The notes under the pieces are model-generated. The model made no database searches. It saw only the letters and a list, made by a program, of their open reading frames with translations, and had not been told where the DNA came from. From the NCBI RefSeq assembly GCF_000224145.3, contig NC_020170.2:3488646-3552645 (forward strand): 64,000 nucleotides of DNA, written 5' to 3'. Shown here one piece after another: positions 13,901 through 26,201 of the stretch. Both the position numbers and the translations under genes were made by a program. Origin of the DNA: Ciona intestinalis (Eukaryota > Chordata > Ascidiacea > Phlebobranchia > Cionidae). Position 1 is the first letter of the stretch, and the number at the start of each line of letters is the position of its first letter.

Positions 13901-16900
13901 TTTTTTATTTTAATTTAAATTTTCCTTATCCTATCTTCTTCCAGTTGGGAGGTGGAGGAGAGGAGGACACAGAAGGAGTCACCGTTCCCGGTGATGATGA
14001 TCAGTTCTCGTACGTCTCCGCTCCTGCAAGTGATTACAGCGTGACAACCGTGGGATCGGAGATGCTGAACTCCTCCAGGATGTCGGATGATGAGGAAGAG
14101 GATCTTCCGCATAAATATCCTCCCAAGGTCAGTTGGAAGTAGATACAAAAGTGTTTTTTGGTATTCGCCATTTTAGCAGTCAATATAATGCATGTGTTTT
14201 TTCGTACTCCCCATGCCCGCTTTTAAGTTACTATATAAGTAAATTTGTGGGTTGGAGCAATTTCTGTTACTTGTTTATTGGCAGACAGGCGTGGTACCCA
14301 CTGGGAAAAATATCCGTCTTACCCCACAGTACTGTAGTTCTGGTTCTATTGCGTACTAAGTAGTCATGTAGGAATAACTGTTAAAAGTTTAAAAATTTCC
14401 TATTTCTGAATTATCAAAAAACTTTTTTGTAGTTAGGAGCTGTTTTTCCATAAAAATGCTGACTCTTTTATTCCAGGCACCAGCATCCAGTTCCGATGAG
14501 GAGCAGGGAAACAAATTTGGTGACGAAGATTTTGATGATGCTCTTAATGAATTTGAGGATGAACCGCCAGTGGAGAAACCAGCTTCTCCTATGTTAGGTT
14601 GGTGGATGTTATGACCTTGAATGAGTTGAACTTATTTACTTACCCCGCATGGCGGAAAAACGACATTCGTTATAACACGGAGGTTCTGTTTCATTCGGCC
14701 CTTCATGTTACCATGTCTGTAACTTATTCACCCTTTTATGGCAAGAAAACAACAGTCATTATAACACAGGTGTTCTGCCTCATATACATCATGTTCGCCT
14801 ACAAATTACCATCAGCATATCTTTGTGGGTAAAGCTAACATTAAGCTTTAAACCATGGCGTGGGTCCTGGAGTTTTGGCCACAGTTGGCCATAAAGTGTT
14901 TATATTTTACCCTGCCAGTTGTTAAAAATTATTGCATTAATTTAAATAGTACTTCTACTAATAGTTTGTTCTACGTGACTTACATAACTTAAAGAATGTT
15001 TAAATCTGGCTCAAAGCCTAAATAAATCTTCCACTCTGCAGTCTGCACCTATAGAATATATATATAAAAATGTGTGTATTCTGAATGTATCCTAAGAAGG
15101 GTTAGGTCTTTAATAAGCCACACCTGGCATACTAAGGATATATTCCATGGCCCATTGCTCCTTAAACTTTTATTAGTAAGTTACATACACCAGTGGTTTC
15201 AAGCTTTTGACAAGATTTTCTCTTTCAGAACCAGAACCTATGCCTGCAGCCCCACCTAGGGAGAAGAAACTGAGTAAACAAGTAAGTTGAAAATTAACTT
15301 TATTGTATATATCTAATATCCTAATAGGTAGTAGTAGTAGTACTCATAGTTAAGTTAAACAACCCAGAAAATCCAATTTGCCCTAAGTATTCTCTATTTG
15401 GGAAGCACAATACATTTTATACGCGGAAATTTCCTAAGCAAAGACGTTTGGATCCCTCTTTTAAATTCTTAAATATGCCCCAATAAAATTTAGGTTGTCC
15501 GCTACTGCTCCACTTACCCCAAATAACAGAATTAGCCTCTTATTACCCCCCAAACTCCCCAATTGCGCTAAGTAATTCCCAACAACCAAATTAACTCCTT
15601 CTTACCCACCAAAAAAACAATCACCCCTAATAACCCCAACTACCCAGGCCTCTTCTGCCACGTCAAGCTCCAGCAGCTCGGAAGAGGAGCCACCCCCCCT
15701 AGTTGCCCCGAAGCCCCCCTCCTCCAATCGCGTTATCACTAAAGTCGAACCACCGAGAGGCAGGCAAGAGATACCTGCCGGAAGATTTGACCCACAGTCG
15801 TTTTTAAAGTAAGTTGTGACAAAGTTCGGATTTTAGCTCAGTTTAACATGTTTTGGAAATGCATTTCTAAATAGGCTAATATTTTAGAGAAATTTAGATG
15901 TTGCAAATTTTTCAATCTATATGCTTTTTTTTAAAAAAAAGTCATAATCAAGAAGGATTTGTTTTATTTCTAGATCCAATTTACAAAACAGTACACACAT
16001 TTTGCATTTTCCTAGAAAAAAACGAATTTATATAACCTATCTTACCCATTACATAGAAATCATATTCGTGGCTTAAACAAAACGACAACAAAAGAGGAAA
16101 ACCCCCGTGCCCAACAAGGACCCCCACCCCCTGCACATCAACCAATCAGATCAGTCGCTGCCCCGGTTGCTAGAGAACAACCCCCACCACAAGAAAGGTG
16201 ATTTTCTCATTTCTTTTACTGCTTTGTGATTGGTTGGTTTAAATGTTTTTTAAATTTATGTGTATTCTGTTTATTTTTGTTGTTTTTTAAATGGCCCGAT
16301 TTTTGTTCTTTTTTAATTTTATTTTTAAACATCAATTTTCTAATTAAATTAGCATGTGTAAGCAACTTTTTGCATGTTTTTTGCAATAATTTACAACCAA
16401 ACCACTAATTCGGGATATGACTTTCTAAATTATTCCTGTACGTATGCTATAGTTAGCGCATTGGTAACTGTAATAGTTGGGAATAACTTTTTACTTTTAG
16501 ACCCCAGCCATCTCAAGCTCCAAGGCCTGAAGCTGTATATGCTCAAGTTAACAAAAACAGGTGTGTACAAAACCGTACATACTGCTGTTATAATATAATT
16601 TGCCTTTTGTTTCCTAACTACCTTTTAGTTTTTACTTGTATACGAAATATTTGTTAAATAATTCTTAGAGAAAAAAGTATTTTTTTTATAAAAAATTGTT
16701 TCCGCTTTAGTTGCACATTCAGATTTTTGTAGTAAATCCCATAATATCTACAGTTTAATTTTTTTTGTATTTAGACCAACTGCCCAACCTCAGCACAACA
16801 ACAACAACCTGAACCCCAACCACAAGGTCACCCAAGGTTAGTACATTAAAAGTAATACTTTAAACTAAAATTAAAATTCTTTAAAATTTTACCTAAACAG

Positions 16901-19900
16901 GTTTTTCCTGCTTGTGCAAAGCCAAAACTTACTTTATTTTATACTTCATAGGTTTTTCTATTTTTTACAGCTATGAGTGTACCGGTAAAAAGTGTTTCAT
17001 CTGTTTAAAGCCAAACTGTACTGCATTTTATAACTAATAGGATTCCCTATTTTTCTCAACTAACTGAATTTTAACAAAGTTACTGCAGATTTTGTTTATA
17101 TTAAAAAAATTGTGATGCCTTACACGTTTATCATTATACAGAGAGTCCATGGGTCGTGATTACGCGAGCGAAATTGATAACTTTATTTCAAACGATCCAT
17201 ACCGGAGGAATCCAGCTCAAGATAACCGGAATATACCGGATAATAGGTTGGTTTTTGTTTGATGAAATATATTGCAATGTCCTATTGTCACATAATGTTT
17301 ACTCTGTTCTATGTGGGTGAGGTCCTGCAGTCTGATATTCCAGGGGGTTTGGGCCTAAGCTGTAGAGTTGTGCAGAAAACTTTTAATGTTTTAGGTAATG
17401 AGTTAATTTAGCGCTAAATCAAATGTAGGATAACAAGCTTTTGAGAAAAAAATCTTATGCATTTTGGTTGTAATTCGACATTTTTGTATTTAAACAATAC
17501 GTACAGTTTTCAGGCTGTCATATTTATGTGTATTGCTATATCCAACATATTTCATTGTCTACCCTTCACCAATATTACAGTATTACTAAATCATTGTTAT
17601 TTCATATCATATCTCAAAACATGAATAGTCCCCATGTTATGCTAGCAAGCTATTATACCCTTTGAATATTGTAACAACATTCAACCACAAATAGATACAA
17701 AGAACCCACACCCCAACAACCAGCACAACCAACTCAATACAATAGATTTGCTGGATCAAGTCAAGCAAAGGCAGAACCAAAGCCTTACCAGCCCTACAGG
17801 TAGCGATGTCAGATTTTGTAAAAAAATTGTATAAAAAAATTACCTGCAATTTTTTTTTTCCTGGTGCAAGCTTTGACCATTAGAGGAATAATTTGAATTA
17901 AGCAAAATCTGGGGTGACATTGTTAAAATTTAGAAACTTATAATTGTAAAATATTAATAAAAAATCCTTGATTAATATTGTAAAAGAAGAATGCTTTAGC
18001 TGTACTTAAAAGCATGTTTTAATAATTTTTTTGTACAAGTCTGTAACAGAAACGTTACCAATTCTTTTATTTTGAGGTTAAAAACCTAAAAAATTGTTTT
18101 TTTTTCTATTGTAGTGCAAACAAGCCACAAGAATACAGACCCCCAGTTTCAAATGGATTTTCAAATGCTCCACCTAAGTCTAAGTTTGTGCAAGAGAAAT
18201 ATAAAGACTACATGAGTCAAATTAAACCAAGGTATGTAGAAAACACAGTATTTTCCTGATTCTAATACTACAATTTAAAAAAAAAAACTAAAAATCTTAA
18301 AACTTTTATAAATTTAAAAAGATTTTTTTTTGTTAATTTCGTGTAACCTTAAATATTAATTTTTTTTTAAATTGATTTTTTTTTAGCTCCAGCACTTCAT
18401 ACAACTCTGCATACAACCCGCGACCTTACAAACCAAGTGGCTTTGCCCCCGTCACAACTTCCCACAAGAACGGCCCACTGAAAGAACACATGTACGACAG
18501 TGGTGTTGATACGTATGATAATGCAAAACCTAAACAACCTGAACCACCTGTTCTCAGGTGAGTTTTAACTAACTCACTCAAAACTAAAACTTAAAAAAGC
18601 TAAAATCTGCTATCTGTACATTTTAATGGGCCAACTCTGTGCTAAATTTCAGGTCCCATAGTGTGCCTTGCTGTAGGATTCCAAACATGTAAAATAAACT
18701 ACATTTTGACTATAAAATTCTGACCCGTAATTACCATGAAATTCTTATCTATATTTCACTATAAAATTGTTGCTACTGCACATGCGCATGTACAGATTTA
18801 CACATCTTAAATTTGGCCATACAGATTGAAATATATACAATATGGTTAATATTCTGTTACTTCTTCTACCAGGCAGAATGTAGACAATCTTTCAGTGGCA
18901 TATCTGATATGAATTGAAAACATTTCAGAACATCTGAAATAAACTATGTTTTTTCATATCAGATAGGCATTTAAAATAATATTTACATTATGCATAGTAG
19001 CAGAAGTAACATAACTTTATTGTATATACTTCATTTTGTATGGGAAATTTCAAACCATGTGTATTTTGATATATAGTTGGGTGGGGGAAGATAGGACACC
19101 TTTAGCACATAATATCCGAATATCCTGATCATGTTTTAAACAATTACCAACGGTCAATGGGAGTTCTGAGGATATGGTTTTATAATTCTTTGAATTTTCT
19201 TTGTTTTTCACCAAATGGGACGAAAAAATAGAATGTAAAGATACCCCCTCTTCCCCCACCCTACTATATACATATTATTTACGATAGAGTTATCGCTATC
19301 AAATAACCTTTTTCTTCCAGCCCCATTGCTAATGATGAGGACGATCCGCAAGTTGTTGCTACAGCTCGAGGTATGTTCGACAGCAATGGGGGGGTGCTTA
19401 GTTCCGTTGAAACTGGGGTATCCATTGTCATCCCAAAGGGAGCTATAAGACCTGGTGTGAGACAGGAAATCTACTTCAAGGTTTGCAGAGACAACACAGC
19501 CCTACCACCCCTGGATAAAGATAAAGGTTGGAGAACTTCAGTTTTTTATAGAAAAATTAACTTTAGAATATATCTTTAAGTTCGCACTTTGAATATCTAA
19601 AAAAGTTATTAAAAATGACAAAATAAAATTTGTTTTACTTCAAAAGTTGGGCTAGAATAGAAACTATTAAGAATTTTACATTTTTTCCTTTTTTTATTGT
19701 TGTAACCGTATTTTAAATATAAAAACAAATATAGTTTGAATGTTAAACATTACTCTTTATAGACTGTACATTACTCTTACATTTATATACTATCTTCCTT
19801 TTTGCCAAGCCTGAACATGGTTCTAAGTTTTTTACCGAAACATTTAAAAATCGTATCATACATATGGACCGTCAAATTTCTATTGAAATTGACAAACTGC

Positions 19901-21165
19901 CTATTACAATTTCAAAAAATATAAACCACCCTTTTTTCAGGAGAAACTCTTCTCTCCCCTCTGGTGATGTGTGGACCCCATGGACTCCAATTCGAGCACC
20001 CCGTTGAACTTCGTTTACCACATTGTGCGTCAATGACCCCAGACGGCTGGTCTTTTGCTTTGAAAACCTCCGACCCAGGTGTTGCTATCACACCGGTTTC
20101 CCAAACGTGTTTCCCCACGTGTACAGTCGCATTGAGGGGAAACACACGGCCACGCATGCTCGCATGCCGTTTTTTCTTCATGCTACGTCTATATGTGTTG
20201 CTTGATAATCATAAACCCCGTAAAGTTGTTCCTAAAAATTGGTTGTTTTTTATAAGAATGTTTGTGTTAACATTGTGTGTTGTGTGCTGTGGTTAAAATA
20301 CCTAAAACTCTGTAACAAATTAGGATAATGACCTAAAACAGACAATTTACATATCAAAATACATTATAAACCATATATAGACACATATTGCCGTTGTAAA
20401 CAAACAACCCAATTCCCAAACTATATTAGTATATGGTTATATATATATGTGTGTCTGTGTATGTGTGTTGTATGCCTGGTATTTCACTCCACAAGCCCAT
20501 ATACAAATATGTGATGTCAGCATGTTATCATAAACCATTATATGACATCATAATACATCATATGATGTCATAATTCACAAGTCAAAGTGTCTGTAGCATG
20601 AAGAAACAACTAATGGCCTTTCCCTGCAACCCAACCCCCCCCCCCTGCTTGCTACTATTCTTATTTATAATTTAAATGCAAGTCTCTTAAATACCAGCTT
20701 TAATAGCTCTTTGGTGTTGAATTTAGTTGTAACTTTTAAACTCCCTAACCCTTGCTGTTAATTACTAAATTTTAATACACTTTAATGAAATAGTGATTTG
20801 ATTATTTTAAAGATATGAAAACAAGCTCCGTAAAGCTTTTTGTACTAAAAACATGCCTCTAAAAGTTCCTATCCAATCTTTAAAATATGAAAAACGCACT
20901 TTGTAGGTGTTACGTATTTCAATCAAAATTCACCCCCCCAAGAGACTTGCATCTTTTTTTAGCAATCATTTTCTTTTCCGCTGTTTTTAAAAATACATTA
21001 CTTTTTTTAAATTTAAAAAAATATTTTACATTTTTTCGAAATTTTAAAAAATATTTCTTTTTTTCAGGCGAGCCATCTCAATGGCAGAACGTGAGCGTGC
21101 CCAGTGAAAGCAACAACTACGACGTCGGTAGCAACAGCGTTTCTGTTCTTATCGACCATTTCTGA
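1974..21165 (+). CDS. TJP1: Zonula occludens protein (ZO-1/TJP family), complete, about 33 coding exons
   Basis: Membrane-associated guanylate kinase scaffold of tight junctions; in the family the PDZ domains bind claudins and JAMs and the SH3-GUK unit binds occludin. Exons: 1974-2143, 2533-2635, 2830-3119, 3257-3322, 3388-3462, 3960-4050, 4829-4949, 5358-5464, 5771-5966, 7382-7436, 8008-8244, 8749-8899, 10058-10166, 10544-10763, 11097-11263, 11995-12090, 12298-12380, 12911-13130, 13500-13600, 13945-14127, 14477-14597, 15229-15281, 15648-15808, 16057-16197, 16501-16560 (or -16564), 16775-16836 (optional), 17142-17246, 17695-17799, 18115-18231, 18387-18557, 19321-19526, 19941-20078, 21068-21165. 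All junctions hold phase, giving about 1438 or 1460 residues. PDZ1 (about 10-97, loop GFGIAISGG), an SR-like block (105-250), PDZ2 (292-375), PDZ3 (508-590, VGIRLAGG), SH3 (600-670), GUK (715-885, [14 protein letters not shown]), an acidic then proline/glutamine-rich linker, and a ZU5 domain ending [10 protein letters not shown], as in vertebrate ZO-1. Start chosen at [11 protein letters not shown], which matches the ZO-1 N-terminus. Vertebrate ZO-1, -2 and -3 are paralogues; I expect a single tunicate gene. Confidence 0.95.
2848..4050 (+). other. SR/RS-rich repeat block between PDZ1 and PDZ2 of ZO
   Basis: Exons 2830-3119, 3257-3322, 3388-3462 and 3960-4050 encode a strongly basic Arg-Ser segment. 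Its first part is a tandem repeat of RSRSRDLD followed by five to eight residues, seen four times, and it continues as [14 protein letters not shown] and [11 protein letters not shown]. Vertebrate ZO proteins have a shorter basic, serine-rich linker here. The repeat looks like RS domains of splicing factors, but it lies in a clear ZO protein. A nuclear or phospho-regulated role is inference. Confidence 0.8.
6011..6480 (+). repeat. Family-1 MITE with its left part in three tandem copies
   Basis: Three head-to-tail copies of the MITE left part begin near 6011, 6145 and 6275. Each runs GGGTxGGxxxAGxxTGGGACAT...TAGTCCxATTTGGTxGT...ACAAAGAATG. A single right part follows, ending TATCCAATCTTACCCCACATTG. 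Unit length is about 135 bp. It lies in the ZO intron after exon 5771-5966. Confidence 0.75.
13271..13345 (+). repeat. Short interspersed repeat, copy 1 (ZO intron)
   Basis: AATGGGCCAACTCTGGGCTA followed by AATCTCTGGTACCATGGCATGCCTTTCTGTAGGA. A second copy with the same order of motifs lies at about 18620-18695 in another ZO intron. No terminal repeats or Pol III boxes were seen; class unknown. Confidence 0.5.
14619..14830 (+). repeat. Family-2 inverted-repeat element, two tandem left arms
   Basis: Two successive copies of the family-2 arm, each with a GGCGGAAAAACGACATTCGT / GAAAACAACAGTCATTATAACAC-like core and a GTGTTCTG tail, 22 bp downstream of the donor of ZO exon 14477-14597. The full element is described at 53156-53501. 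Confidence 0.65.
18620..18695 (+). repeat. Short interspersed repeat, copy 2 (ZO intron)
   Basis: AATGGGCCAACTCTGTGCTA followed by AATTTCAGGTCCCATAGTGTGCCTTGCTGTAGGATTC, matching the block at 13271-13345 with scattered changes. Confidence 0.5.
19071..19270 (-). repeat. Family-1 MITE, near full length
   Basis: Begins TAGTTGGGTGGGGGAAGATA and ends CTTCCCCCACCCTACTATAT, so the ends are inverted repeats. The interior carries, reversed, the marker GTAAACAAAGAA/CCAAATGGGACGA and the GATCATGTTTTAAACAATTA block. It lies in the intron just before the ZU5 exon. Confidence 0.85.
20541..20572. repeat. 12-bp inverted repeat with 8-bp loop (ZO last intron)
   Basis: TATGACATCATA and its exact reverse complement TATGATGTCATA are separated by eight bases. 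It lies in a simple-repeat-rich intron near a TG/TA run (about 20436-20475). No family was recognised. Confidence 0.6.
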
Positions 21166-21970
21166 AGTCCGTAATCTGGAAAAAAAAACTTTTCCGGCAG
21201 TATCACGCGTCAGTTCGCCGGGTGTAAATATTGTTCCGACGGTATATATCTCTTCCGCGAGGTTTTTATTCGAATGTGCCTATTTTTGTATCCAATTCTT
21301 GAATCATAACGGTACGATTCATGTATAAAGCTGTATTTTGTTATGGTACTGCACAGAAAATGAAATTTTTATTTGTCGCATGGTTGCACCACGGATGCTA
21401 TTGTTTCGCTTGGGGCTGTAACCCAACGTGGTATGACTGATTGTATTTCAGACCTAATTGGACACCATAGTTATACTACATAATCAATATGTCACCTTTA
21501 ATATGCATTAATGATATTGTGAGTGTGTAAAATGTAGAACAATGCCCCTTTTCCTTTTTCGCGGCACTCTCTCTCATCGTGTTCTCTCGTTTTTTCGCAG
21601 ATTGTGTTCATTTTATATACGATCGGTTTTATCGCTCAAGACGCGTGTAATAACGAATCCTGTAATCCCCTAATTGATTTTATAAAGTGTATATGTATAT
21701 ATGGACACGACCAATTCTGTAATCCCACATTCTGTAAAGAAACATGAACCAAGCACCGAAACTGTCTGTTAATAATGAATGATTGACTTTATTTGTCTCT
21801 ATGCTCACGATAAAGAAGATCAAAAGGTTAAAATCAGCGAAAAGACAAAAAGTAACAGTAAAGACATTAGTATTTGGATAAATTCTGTTTTGATATTGGA
21901 TATTTTTTTATAAGTAAAATTGAGTGTAGACTGTACCTTGTTTATTAAAGCACATTTAGTAGTATAGTAG
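21166..21970 (+). other. ZO 3' untranslated region
   Basis: Non-coding DNA after the ZO stop. An ATTAAA at 21943-21948 is the first plausible poly(A) signal, just before a MITE begins. The exact end of the transcript cannot be fixed from sequence alone. Confidence 0.45.
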
Positions 21971-22156
21971 TGTGGGGAAGACGGGACACCTTTTCATTCT
22001 ATTATCTCGTCCCATTTGTTAGTAAACAAAAAACAGTTACAATATTATAAAACCGCTCACGACTCCCGTAAAATGTTGCTGATTGTTTTAAAACACCATC
22101 ACAACATTTGGATATTATGTACTAAAGGTGTCCAATCTTCCCCCACCCTACTATAT
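21963..22156 (+). repeat. Family-1 MITE, full length
   Basis: Begins TAGTAGTGTGGGGAAGACGG, has GTCCCATTTGTTAGTAAACA and GCTCACGACTCCCGTAAAAT inside, and ends GTGTCCAATCTTCCCCCACC followed by CTACTATAT. A good reference copy of the plus orientation. Confidence 0.85.
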
Positions 22157-22184
22157 GTCTGTATTCATTTTAAAATGTCGAGGG

Positions 22185-22341
22185 AAAGATGTATGACTTT
22201 AGCACATAATAACCATATTTCCCAATTATAACTATTAACATCCTATTTTAGAGTCGCGGGGATACAGTTTTGTAATTGGTCCTCGTATCCTACTAAATAG
22301 ACGATCAAAATACTGACCATCTTACCCCAATTTACCATATA
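22185..22341 (-). repeat. Family-1 MITE, partial
   Basis: Carries TTTAGCACATAATAACCATA, AGAGTCGCGGGGATACAGTT and a right end ACCATCTTACCCCAATTTAC. The opposite terminus is degraded. Confidence 0.7.
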
Positions 22342-22445
22342 TTAAAGTGTGTTTAGGCCATGGGTATATAGCAAACACATAAGTTTAGCTATTGCCATAA
22401 ACAAACCAGTTAGCGTATAGCCTGCCAGGGCTCAAGCGGTTCATA

Positions 22446-22605
22446 TATTGTGGGGGGGGGGGAGATGGGACATTTTTCGTTCTATTTTCTTGGTTGTCAA
22501 TTGTTTAAAAAAATTGACCGTTGTCAATTGTTTAAAACACGATCAAGATGTTTGGATATTATGTGCTGAAGGTGTCCCGTCTTTCCACACCCTACTATAT
22601 TTCAT
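22446..22605 (+). repeat. Family-1 MITE with internal deletion
   Basis: A left end of a long G run then GAGATGGGACATTTTTCGTT, a short internal repeat (GTTGTCAATTGTTTAAAA occurs twice), and a right end AAGGTGTCCCGTCTTTCCAC / CCTACTATAT. Confidence 0.75.
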
Positions 22606-23021
22606 ATTCCCTACTTCGTAACTTTATCATTTATTAAAAACATTCCATGGTAATAGTTATGCGGTTAATTTCCTACGATACCAAACTTTGCGTACTTACA
22701 TAGATCACAAGCTACGCTAAGAAAACACGTTTTGTGTTCTAGATCATTAGGGATCCACATTGTTGGTATAAGACGTCAAGATCGGATTAAATAAAGTGAG
22801 AATACATCTCAAGAGAATAAAAGTTTAAGCCAGGGATTAGTTTTTTATGTAAAAGTCTTCTTATGTTTATATAACTCAAACACGAAATTTTTATTTCAGC
22901 TTTGTAGAGCTACATATACGGTAGCTATACGCGCGGGCGACTTAGGTTTTTGGTTTTTAATTGCATAATTTAAAATTGTTTTGGGACGAATTAATACATA
23001 GAATTACTTCGTCCCCAAATT

Positions 23022-23054
23022 CTTCATTCCCATCTTGCCCCACCCTACTATACT
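23022..23054. repeat. Family-1 MITE terminal fragment
   Basis: TTCCCATCTTGCCCCACCCT followed by ACTATA, a single MITE end. The body is missing or too diverged to see. Confidence 0.6.
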
Positions 23055-23960
23055 TGTAAAACAGTTCTGTGCATGTGCTAAAATTTAGTCTGTATTCGTA
23101 TTAAGAATAAACAAAATGTTACGTAAAATGGGAACCGAGGTTTTTGCAGCTGTAAGCGCGTTTTGCGTTTAGCAAGTGAGGCGCGCGACACGTATGTAGT
23201 AAAATCAATTAACGTTTTAGGAGTTTTTTTTGATTAGGCGTCCAACAGCTACTGTTTTGCTGCCAATTCAAATGAACATGGGGTAGGCTGTATGCTGTTT
23301 TTACTTAGAATTAGGTTCGTTTTTAAACGAATATATAGTTGAGAGTTATAGTTAAGTGTGAATAAGCTAAGTGTGAATAGACATAAACAGAGCACCTAAA
23401 GTTTGTATTTATATATTTTATCTGAGTCTGTTTATAGCAATAAATATTATGTGTACAGCTACACAGTGTCAGTGTTGTTACAGTGTTGGCTTCGTTTAGA
23501 ACGAAAACAATACGTGTACGTTGAATAGGCGGACAGGACACAAAGTGGGCGGATAATAAACTGTTTCTTTTGTTTCGGCATCAAACCCTAGCTTCAGATT
23601 TAAAATATTTCTGAAACAATAATCAGACGAGACAAAGAACACTTGGTATGGGTCGCCGAGCTTTAAACCGAAATTAAATACGGTCTTATATGATACGCAG
23701 TGCGTAGAAGCTGCGCTAAAGGATTGAAAAGAATAAAACAAATAGAAAGGGGTATATTAAAGATAGGACGATATTACATTTGATCAGGCTGCCGGTTATT
23801 AAATTTGTTTTGCAGCTTTGTGGCAGCGGTAGGACACGGTATCGAGTTCTTGGCTTTGTTTTTACTACCTTGCTTCAATGTCACAACCTGTCCTTTAATT
23901 TTTCGTGAAGTTTTTACTCAACGAGGATCTATATAGGACGAAGCACCGATTTTATTAAAG
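23055..23960. other. Upstream flank of the CIMIP2-like gene
   Basis: No gene recognised. The stretch between the last MITE fragment and the start codon at 23961 must contain the promoter and 5' leader. No TATA motif at a convincing distance was noted. Confidence 0.4.
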
Positions 23961-26166
23961 ATGGCTCTTCTTCCTGAAAATGTTACTCCGGACTTACGAG
24001 GAAGTACTCTTGCACCAAGAGAGCCTTACCACGTACCAGGGTAAGGATAAATAGTCGAACTGTGATCTTCAATTTTATTGTAAAGTGAAAGAACTAAAAT
24101 GAAAAATATGAAAGTTCTGTTGTGGCGTCTAGAGCCTATATGTATATTGTTAGAAGTTAATAAGCGTAGAATGTCAAATCAACTTGGTTTCTATGTCTTT
24201 AACTGGCAAATTACGATTTTACTTACCTGGAACCAAAGCTAATCAAAATATAGTACTGTGGGGTAAGATGGGATACCGTTAGCACCTAGGTCCCATATTT
24301 CCCGATCGTAAGTGTAACAATTAACATATCTCCTTTAGAGTCGCGTGGCTCTTGTTCTATAATTCTGTAAATTTTCCAAGTTTTCTAAAAATAAGAAAAG
24401 ATTATGAGTAAAACCATCTTACCCCAACCTAACTATATAACACACCATCCTATAATAATTTACATTAATTTAGATACGCGGGATACCGGCCTCAGTTCAA
24501 ATACCAATGCAGCGAAACTTTCGGGAATTCAACACACCGTCTACTGACTTCGCCACACGTGAGGAAATCAAGCAACACCGTTCTTGTACCAATTGACCCT
24601 CCTTTGTCAAGAGCCAGTTTACCTACGGGTTGCCATGATGTACCAAAGGTATATGATACATTAATGTATCTTTCTGTTTAAATCTACCAAAGGTGCATAA
24701 AGTTTACAAAATTATTTTATTAACAAACGCAGTACCATTTTGGTATTTTTTAACCTAGTTGTCTCTGAGTGATCTAAGTTATCTTAGTGGTTGGGCGTTC
24801 GTAACGTACCAAAAAAACTAGTTTATGCGCAATGCTTCTATACCCGTGTAGGCGTGTGTGTGCAACCAATTGTATAGTAAGATGGGGGAAGATGAGACAC
24901 CATTTGGTTTTATATTGTAAAGGTGGTCCCGTCTTCTCCCACCCCACTATATAGGAAAATTTCGCCTAAATGGCATCGTCGTCAGTCTCATTTAAATTTC
25001 TTTTTAACAGTTGGATAACATGGAAACAGAACTTGGCCATTTATTAGAAAGAAGACGAGGGAAGACAAGTGATCAGTTGTTTAAAAAGGATATGCGGTCA
25101 GGGTATATGGGTAAGTCTGTTTTAAAATACCATACATGTTATACACATTGAACTTTGTAATGTGGTATGTGAGATGGTTACCGTTAACACATTGTATTCC
25201 TATATGTTTCCTATCGTGTTTTGAACAATTAACATAGCTCTTTTTGAGCCGTGTTGATATACGGTTCTTTAATTCTGTAAATATTCTTTGTTTACTACCA
25301 AACGCAAAAATAAAAAGTATAATGTCAGGAACCATCTTACCCCAACCTATTGTTGTGATAGATATAGTAGGATGGGGGGAGTTGGGACATATTTTTATCC
25401 TATTTTTTCGTCCCATTCAGTAGTAAACAAAGAACATTTAAAGAATTATTAAACCGTATGCTCACGACTCCTGTTGGTGATTGTTTAAAACAAGACCAGG
25501 ATATTCGGATTTTATGTGCTAAAGGTGTCCCGTCTTCCCACCCTAGTATATATAATTATAAACGCTTTCTGTTTTATTCAACATGTAACACGACTAACAT
25601 TTGTCCCAATACAATAGGTTTCGTACCAAAAGCCCATTTCTCCACTTACTACGCTAAAACTTACCCCGAGACTTGTAATGCTGCTCTGTTTGATTTCTCC
25701 AACGATCAAGAAGCGCACAAACGTAAAAGTAGCGAGTTGTCATGGGCAATGCACTTGCAACAGACTGATCAACGCAACCAACAAGAACGACAGGTATGGT
25801 CTAAAATCTAAAATCTAAAATCTAAGCTAGCCTATGTATTGTTAAACGTTATATATTAGGGCGGGAAAGATGGGACACCTTTTTTTATCTTAATTTCTTG
25901 TCCTATTTTTTAGTAAACAAAGAGCATTCAAAGAATTATAAAACTGTATCCTCAAGGCCCACCCTACTGTATGTATATTCTTCTTTTGTACAGTTTAGGT
26001 ATAGTTGCATTGCATGGACTATATAGATAGTTCAATAAGGTTTTGGCGTATATCTATAGGCCCACTTGATTAAGGTGTACATAACTTCTCCTTCCCCCAT
26101 CCATGCAAAGATGTATAAACGTAAATTAAATAAATAAATAGTAAAAAATTTCTGCAATATATATAC

Positions 26167-26201
<35 letters not shown>

